This document shows positions 58,907 through 64,000 of a stretch of DNA of 64,000 bases, in pieces. The translations under genes were made by a program, and so were the position numbers. The notes under the pieces are model-generated. The model did not search any database. It saw only the letters and a list, made by a program, of their open reading frames with translations, and was not told where the DNA came from. Positions within the stretch are counted from its first letter, which is position 1; each line of letters begins with the position of its first letter. This DNA comes from an uncultured SAR116 cluster alpha proteobacterium (GTDB taxonomy: Bacteria > Pseudomonadota > Alphaproteobacteria > Puniceispirillales > Marisalimonadaceae): assembly GCA_902539895.1 (NCBI GenBank), contig CACBMD010000005.1, forward strand, positions 1 to 64,000, read 5' to 3'.

Positions 58907-60409
58907 CTATTCTAAACCAAGTTTTTCTGCAAGTCCGATTCTTTGCAATTTACCTGTGGCTCCTTTAGGTATTTCTTCTAAAAAACGTATATATTTTGGG
59001 ATTTTAAAATCAGCAAGATGTTTTCGGGCATAATTTTTAATATCTGTTTCATTACAATCAACTCCACTCTTTAATACAATTGCAACGCCTATCGCCTCTC
59101 CAAGTAAATTATCTTTAACTGCAAAAGTTACAACTTGTTCAACAGCCTTGTGTTCCATTAAGGTATTATCTACTTCTAAAGGTGATACTTTTTCTCCACC
59201 TCTATTTATAATTTCCTTTAATCTTCCAGAAATTTTTAAATATCCCTCATCATCAAAATGACCTTGATCTCCTGTCCTAAACCATCCATTTATAAAAGCA
59301 GTTTTATTAGCCTCTTCATTATTTTCATAGCCATTTGTCACGTTATCTCCGCGGATACATACTTCTCCATCCACACCACTATCAAGTTTGTTACCTTGTG
59401 CGTCCATTATACAAACTTCAGGTCCTGCTGGTTTACCAACAAAGCCAGCTTTTTGTTTTTCTGGAGGCATAGGATTTGATGTCATTTGATGAGTAGCTTC
59501 GGTCATTCCGTAAGCTTCAATGACGGTTGTCTTAAATATCTTATTTAGTTCATCAAAAACAGCTGGAGGTAATGAGGCAGATGAAGATCTGATAAATCTT
59601 AGAGAAAGTTCTTCGGCAAGTTTTGGGTTCTTTTTTGCACGCATTAAAATAGCTTGATGCATTGTTGGAACACCAGAATACCATGTGATTGATTCTTTAT
59701 CTGCTGTTTCTAAAAATTTAAGTGCATTAAAACCACTGCTCGCATAAACAGAAGCTCCAGCATTAATCGAAGAACTTAATACTGCAATTAATCCATGAAT
59801 ATGAAAAAGAGGCATAATGTTATAACAATGATCTTTTGAGCTTAGTTGAAGAGAATTTGCAATATTAGTTGCTGATGAAAAAATATTTTTATTTGTTAAT
59901 GGTACAACTTTTGGTCTTGAGGTTGTTCCAGATGTATGCAAAACCAAGGCTTCATTATTTTCAGTAGCAAGTTCGAAATTTGTAGTTTTGTTGTATAAAT
60001 TGAATATTCCAGCTGGTGCATTATCTATCTTTTTGATTTCACATATTTCTATAGCCAGATTTTTTGCAGCTTCAACTGCTGGATTCTGACTATCTTTTTC
60101 TACAATAACTATTTTAGGCATAAGATCTTGAAGGTAAAATTCATATTCTTTTAATTTATATGAAGGGTTTAAAGGAGCAGCTGACATATAACTAGAAATT
60201 GACAAAAAAGCAGTTGCCATTTCTGGACCATTTGGTAGGACTATCGCCGCTCTATTGGATGGTGTAATTCCTTGGCTAGCTAATTGACCAGAAATATTAA
60301 AGATGTGTTTTTTTAAATCTGAATATTTAATTACATTATTATTTTCAGATGTGATTGCAATATTTTCATCTTTGTTGTTATTAATTAAATCTCTTATCGT
60401 ATAACTCAT
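58907..60409 (-). CDS. AMP-dependent acyl-CoA synthetase (oxalate--CoA ligase-like)
   Basis: 500 residues of the adenylate-forming family. The ATP-binding loop is TSGTTSRPKVVPLT near residue 162, then IEAYGMTEATHQM, WFRTGDQG and the hinge/lysine motifs ISGRLKEIINRGGEK and GKLQR (catalytic Lys). The pattern APLNPSYKLKEYEFYL resembles the Pcs60/AAE3 oxalyl-CoA synthetases, but this rests on recall, not alignment. It precedes the PanE-like gene on the same strand. Confidence 0.82.
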   Translation of the reverse strand: MSYTIRDLINNNKDENIAITSENNNVIKYSDLKKHIFNISGQLASQGITPSNRAAIVLPNGPEMATAFLSISSYMSAAPLNPSYKLKEYEFYLQDLMPKIVIVEKDSQNPAVEAAKNLAIEICEIKKIDNAPAGIFNLYNKTTNFELATENNEALVLHTSGTTSRPKVVPLTNKNIFSSATNIANSLQLSSKDHCYNIMPLFHIHGLIAVLSSSINAGASVYASSGFNALKFLETADKESITWYSGVPTMHQAILMRAKKNPKLAEELSLRFIRSSSASLPPAVFDELNKIFKTTVIEAYGMTEATHQMTSNPMPPEKQKAGFVGKPAGPEVCIMDAQGNKLDSGVDGEVCIRGDNVTNGYENNEEANKTAFINGWFRTGDQGHFDDEGYLKISGRLKEIINRGGEKVSPLEVDNTLMEHKAVEQVVTFAVKDNLLGEAIGVAIVLKSGVDCNETDIKNYARKHLADFKIPKYIRFLEEIPKGATGKLQRIGLAEKLGLE

Positions 60410-60509
60410 TTATAAAACACCATTTTTTCTTTTATTTTTACAATTTTAGTTATTAAAGGCAATCTAAATTCAAAAATGACAAATAAGCTTAATATAAACT
60501 TATTTATAA

Positions 60510-62012
60510 TTATTTTTGATTTAAAAATTTTTTGGCTGCTGGTGTTAAATCTTTATCATTTTTATCATTGGAGATTTTGTTAGCAATAGTTTTTCCAAGT
60601 TCCACTCCCCATTGATCAAAGCTATTAATATTCCAAAGGAAGCCAGATGCAATTGTAATATTTTCATATAGAGCTATTAACATTCCAATAGAAAATGGTG
60701 TGTTTTCTTCCCAACTTATTATTGTTGAAGGCCTGCCTCCTAAAAAATTTTTATTTTGATTAACTAAATCGACTGAACCTCTTGCTAGAGCTTCAGCCTG
60801 TGCAATTGCATTTATTAATAAATATTCGTGATTTTTCTCAGAACCTTTAAAGTCAACTGTACTCAAAGGTTTACGAGGTACTAAAATATCTGTTGGGCTT
60901 ACTTCTAACCCTTGATGCAAAAATTGAAAGAAACTATGTTGTGCATTAGTACCTACTTCTCCCCAAATTATTGGACTTGCTGGCATTTTTAGAGTAGCGC
61001 CGTTAATATCAACACCTTTCCCATTGCTTTCCATTTCTAATTGTTGCGCCCAAGCAGGCAATTTAGAAAGATTGTCAGTGTAAGGAACTATGCAATGATT
61101 ATTTCTATTTAAAAAATTTCGGTTCCATATTCTCACTAAAGCAAGGATAATCGGAATATTATTTTCAACTTCTTCATTTATAAAATGCTCATCCATTGTC
61201 CTCGCCCCAAGAAGAAAATTTTTATAATTATCTTCTCCTAAACCAATAAATATTGACATACCTACTGATGACCAAAGAGAGTAGCGTCCTCCAACATTTT
61301 CTGATATTTCAAAGATGTTTGAATCGTTAAATCCCCAATCTAATGCTTTTTTTTTCACGGATGTAACCGCAACCATAGAATCATTTAAAGAAACTTTATG
61401 TTTGGACAACCATTCTGCCACAATCTTTGCGTTTTCAAGAGTTTCAAGTGTACTGAAGCTTTTAGATGTAACTATAAATAGAGTTTCTTTGGGATTACAT
61501 TTTATAAATATTTCAGAGATTTTGGTTGGGTCGATATTGGATACATATAAGATATCAGGAAATTTATAAAAACTTTTCAACGCTTTGTTAACCATTAAAG
61601 GTCCTAAGTCAGATCCACCAATGCCAATGTTCACAATATATTTGAAATTATTTTTGCTTGAAATATTTTGAACAAAATTTCTAAGTTTCTTCCATTCTTT
61701 TGTTTTGAAACGTTCTTCTTTTCTTAGATTAAAATGATCAACAGAACGATTTTCAGATAAATTTACTTTTGCACCTGAAATAAGTTCACTTATTTTTGTT
61801 TTTATTTTAGTTTCTTTAGCAAGATCTATCAAATCTTCCTTTATCTCTTTGTCAAGGGATTGCCTTGTAATATCAATTTTTAAATCTTGAAGTTCATATT
61901 GGAATTCAGAAGGCCTTTTTTCATCAAAAATAAGATGATTTAAGTTTCGAAAATCTTTGTGTTTCAACTTTTCTAATATAATTTTTGTGATTGGGTTATC
62001 AGCTAATTGCAT
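60510..62012 (-). CDS. pgi: Glucose-6-phosphate isomerase
   Basis: Interconverts glucose-6- and fructose-6-phosphate. 500 residues, a little shorter than the E. coli enzyme. Motifs: VNIGIGGSDLGPLM near residue 128, TSKSFSTLET near 184, GGRYSLWSSVG near 247, and MESNGKGVD near 327 with the catalytic Glu in WGEVGTNAQHS. Divergent from the copper chaperone gene. Confidence 0.95.
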   Translation of the reverse strand: MQLADNPITKIILEKLKHKDFRNLNHLIFDEKRPSEFQYELQDLKIDITRQSLDKEIKEDLIDLAKETKIKTKISELISGAKVNLSENRSVDHFNLRKEERFKTKEWKKLRNFVQNISSKNNFKYIVNIGIGGSDLGPLMVNKALKSFYKFPDILYVSNIDPTKISEIFIKCNPKETLFIVTSKSFSTLETLENAKIVAEWLSKHKVSLNDSMVAVTSVKKKALDWGFNDSNIFEISENVGGRYSLWSSVGMSIFIGLGEDNYKNFLLGARTMDEHFINEEVENNIPIILALVRIWNRNFLNRNNHCIVPYTDNLSKLPAWAQQLEMESNGKGVDINGATLKMPASPIIWGEVGTNAQHSFFQFLHQGLEVSPTDILVPRKPLSTVDFKGSEKNHEYLLINAIAQAEALARGSVDLVNQNKNFLGGRPSTIISWEENTPFSIGMLIALYENITIASGFLWNINSFDQWGVELGKTIANKISNDKNDKDLTPAAKKFLNQK

Positions 62013-62097
62013 AAATCTTGATTGTTACCTTTCTATTTATTTGATACTAACCGTAATAAGTTATACAGCATGATTTAATAAATTAGGATAAAAATTA

Positions 62098-62592
62098 ATG
62101 GTTTTACCTAAGTGTGTATTAAAGTTCTTATATTTATTTACTTTTATTTTATTATCTTCACAAAGCTTTTCTGAAACAATTACTTTTAAAGGTTTGGTTT
62201 TATCAGATTTTTGGATAAAAAAAGTAATTGCTAATAATGATATAACTACAGGTTATATTAAAATTGAAAATAAAAATGAGAAGAATGAACGTTTGATTTC
62301 TGTGGAATCAGTTTTTTCAAAAAGGATAGAACTTCATGATATGTATATTAAAAACAACATAATGATAATGAAACATTTAGAAGAAGGAGTGTTAATTAAA
62401 TCTAAATCACAATTAGATTTTAAACCTGGAAGCCTTCATATTATGTTTCTTGATTTAACAAAATCTCTAAAAAAAACAAAATTACAAAAAGTTAAATTTA
62501 ATTTTAAAAACGCAGGGTCAATAGTTGTGAATATGCCGATTATGGATATAAGAAAAAAATCAAACGAAAAGAAAAAGCACCATCATCATTGA
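62098..62592 (+). CDS. Periplasmic copper chaperone, PCu(A)C family
   Basis: 164 residues with a signal peptide (about 1-27). The copper-binding pattern H-x10-M ... H-x-M is visible (ELHDMYI ... SLHIMF), and the protein ends in a Lys-rich run plus four His, which could hold additional metal. PCu(A)C proteins deliver copper to the CuA site of cytochrome c oxidase. The oxidase genes are 28 kb away here. The GTG/ATG choice is clear: ATG at the start of a signal peptide. Confidence 0.88.
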   Translation: MVLPKCVLKFLYLFTFILLSSQSFSETITFKGLVLSDFWIKKVIANNDITTGYIKIENKNEKNERLISVESVFSKRIELHDMYIKNNIMIMKHLEEGVLIKSKSQLDFKPGSLHIMFLDLTKSLKKTKLQKVKFNFKNAGSIVVNMPIMDIRKKSNEKKKHHHH

Positions 62593-62752
62593 CATCTATT
62601 ATTTCATAATTTTATTTCTTTTAAAAAATAACTTTTAAGAAAATTTTTCTAATTTTCATTGTAAATAAAAAAATATTAAAAAATATTTCCTTTTTTATTT
62701 ATTTTTAGAAAATTTCATTCTAAATACTTTATTTTTTACAAGGAATATATAA

Positions 62753-64000
62753 ATGAGTAATTTTTTAAATACAGAAACCCTTAGTCTTCATGCTGGATGG
62801 AGAGCAGACGTAACAACAGGTTCAGTTGCGGTGCCAATTCATCAAACCACAAGTTATCAGTTTGCTAATACTGAGCAGGCAGCGAATTTATTTTCTTTAT
62901 CAGAATTGGGTAATATTTACACAAGAATTATGAACCCAACCAATGATATATTGGAAAAGAGATTAGCAGCTCTAGAGGGGGGCGTTGCTGCATTAGCATT
63001 ATCTTCTGGTCAAACAGCATCTGCATTTGCTATTCAAAATCTTGCTAAGGCTGGAGATAATATTGTTAGTTCAACTGACTTATATGGTGGTACTTGGAAT
63101 TTATTTGCAAACACCTTAAAGGATATGGGTATCGAAGTTAGATTTGTTGATCCATCAGATCCACAAGCATTTGAAAATGCAACTGATGATAAAACAAGAG
63201 CTTATTATGCTGAAACTTTACCTAACCCAAAATTAAAAGTCTTTCCTATCTCTGAAGTGAGTGCAATCGGAAAGAAGTATGGAATACCGCTGATTATAGA
63301 TAACACAGCATCTCCAGTTATTTGTAGGCCTTTTGACCATGGGGCAGCAATTGTTGTTTATTCACTGACTAAATATATAGGTGGTCATGGGAATTCAATT
63401 GGAGGTTTAATTATTGATAGTGGTAATTTTGATTGGGAAGGAGCTGGGAAAGTAAGACAACCAGCTTTAAACACACCTGATCCCTCATATAGCGGAGCTG
63501 TATGGGTTGATGCTGTAAAACCATTAGGTCCTATTGCTTACATTATAAAAGCTAGAGTTACTTTATTGCGTGACCTAGGAGGAGCATTAAGCCCATTTAA
63601 CGCTTTTTTAATCTTACAAGGACTTGAAACTATTAGTTTAAGAATGAAAACACATTGTGAAAATGCCTCAAAAGTTGCTCATTTTTTAGAAAACCACAAA
63701 TCAGTGGATCATGTAATTTACCCAGAGTTACAAACAGGAATTTCTAAAGAAAATGCAGTTAAGTATTTAAATAAGGGATTTGGAGGTCTAGTTGGATTTG
63801 AATTGAAAGGTGGTGCAGAAGCAGGTAAAAAGTTTATAGATAACTTAAAATTATTTTACCACGTGGCAAATATTGGTGACTCAAGAAGTCTTGCTATACA
63901 TCCAGCAACTACAACACATAGTCAATTGTCATCTGAAGATAAATTAAAATCTGGTGTATCAGATTCATATGTAAGATTATCAGTTGGTATTGAACATATA
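62753..64000 (+). CDS. metY: O-acetylhomoserine sulfhydrylase, 5' part (cut by window edge)
   Basis: PLP enzyme forming homocysteine from O-acetylhomoserine and sulfide. The first 416 codons are present. Family motifs: HAGWRADVTTGSVAVPIHQT at the start, YTRIMNPTNDILE, SSGQTASAF and the PLP lysine in YSLTKYIGGHG (K207). The C-terminal end lies beyond the window. An AAGGAA ribosome-binding site precedes the ATG. No SAM riboswitch was recognised in the 160 bp upstream. Confidence 0.93.
   Translation, partial: MSNFLNTETLSLHAGWRADVTTGSVAVPIHQTTSYQFANTEQAANLFSLSELGNIYTRIMNPTNDILEKRLAALEGGVAALALSSGQTASAFAIQNLAKAGDNIVSSTDLYGGTWNLFANTLKDMGIEVRFVDPSDPQAFENATDDKTRAYYAETLPNPKLKVFPISEVSAIGKKYGIPLIIDNTASPVICRPFDHGAAIVVYSLTKYIGGHGNSIGGLIIDSGNFDWEGAGKVRQPALNTPDPSYSGAVWVDAVKPLGPIAYIIKARVTLLRDLGGALSPFNAFLILQGLETISLRMKTHCENASKVAHFLENHKSVDHVIYPELQTGISKENAVKYLNKGFGGLVGFELKGGAEAGKKFIDNLKLFYHVANIGDSRSLAIHPATTTHSQLSSEDKLKSGVSDSYVRLSVGIEHI

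Noticed and set aside
62578-62592. C-terminal four-His run as an artificial tag
   Set aside because: It belongs naturally to a copper chaperone with a basic tail; no vector-like sequence is nearby.
62593-62752. Possible SAM riboswitch ahead of metY
   Set aside because: I looked for SAM-II- and SAM-V-like pseudoknot cores by eye and saw only AT-rich sequence and an AAGGAA ribosome-binding site. A covariance-model search would decide.

Overview
The window is 64 kb of very AT-rich, gene-dense bacterial chromosome, read as a free-living, probably planktonic marine alphaproteobacterium. Evidence for the class is the gene order: ileS-lspA-DUF3035-mutL, the coxB-coxA-ctaB-coxF-ctaG-coxC-surf1 block, ispH-thrB-rnhA-peroxiredoxin, atpI-B-E-F'-F, smc-dsbA-DUF721-mutY, and rsmB-heparinase-purH. 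Evidence for a streamlined surface-ocean lifestyle is a proteorhodopsin with its own retinal pathway, very short gene spacing, and convergent genes that touch or overlap. SAR11-like, HIMB59 or AEGEAN-169-like lineages are possible; the sequence alone does not decide. No rRNA, tRNA, CRISPR, prophage or insertion sequence was seen.

Layout. 1-9.0 kb: end of ileS, lspA, a lipoprotein, mutL, RNA-modification genes (rsmD, an RluB/RsuA-type synthase, tadA), purD and xseA. 9.2-9.7 kb: three tiny membrane-protein genes of unknown function. 9.8-13.7 kb: lipid A/Kdo genes (lpxL-like, lpxK, waaA, DUF374). 13.8-19.4 kb: an MsbA-like exporter, a phosphatase, tldE/pmbA, argC and an unknown gene. 19.4-25.0 kb: the phototrophy island, with a blue-type proteorhodopsin (Gln at the tuning site), a terminator, then overlapping crtI-crtB-crtY-blh. 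25-29.6 kb: ubiA, rsmE, gshA, tldD. 29.9-38.3 kb: aa3-type cytochrome c oxidase with assembly genes, then thrC and an M16 peptidase. 38.3-43.8 kb: yqgE, an ScsB/DsbD-like reductase, peroxiredoxin, rnhA, thrB, ispH. 43.9-46.8 kb: a lipoprotein and the Fo half of ATP synthase. 46.9-52.7 kb: smc, dsbA-like, DUF721, mutY. 52.7-64 kb: purH, heparinase-like, rsmB, sdhAF4, DUF1491, a PanE-like reductase, an acyl-CoA synthetase, pgi, a PCu(A)C copper chaperone and the start of metY.

The genes combine into an energy theme: light-driven proton pumping (proteorhodopsin plus retinal made from beta-carotene), oxygen respiration (cytochrome c oxidase with Cox11, SURF1, heme O synthase and possibly a PCu(A)C copper chaperone) and ATP synthase Fo all feed on or from the same proton gradient. 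crtE is not in the window, so geranylgeranyl diphosphate must come from elsewhere.

Most notable observations: (1) the Mg-site carboxylates of the cytochrome oxidase are both amides (Asn in CoxA, Gln in CoxB); (2) a Fur-box-like 19-mer lies upstream of proteorhodopsin, plus a dyad near its likely transcription start; (3) a three-gene cluster of tiny membrane proteins, one with a duplicated Trp-Trp motif, is followed by a dyad; (4) a perfect stem-loop sits between atpE and atpF'.
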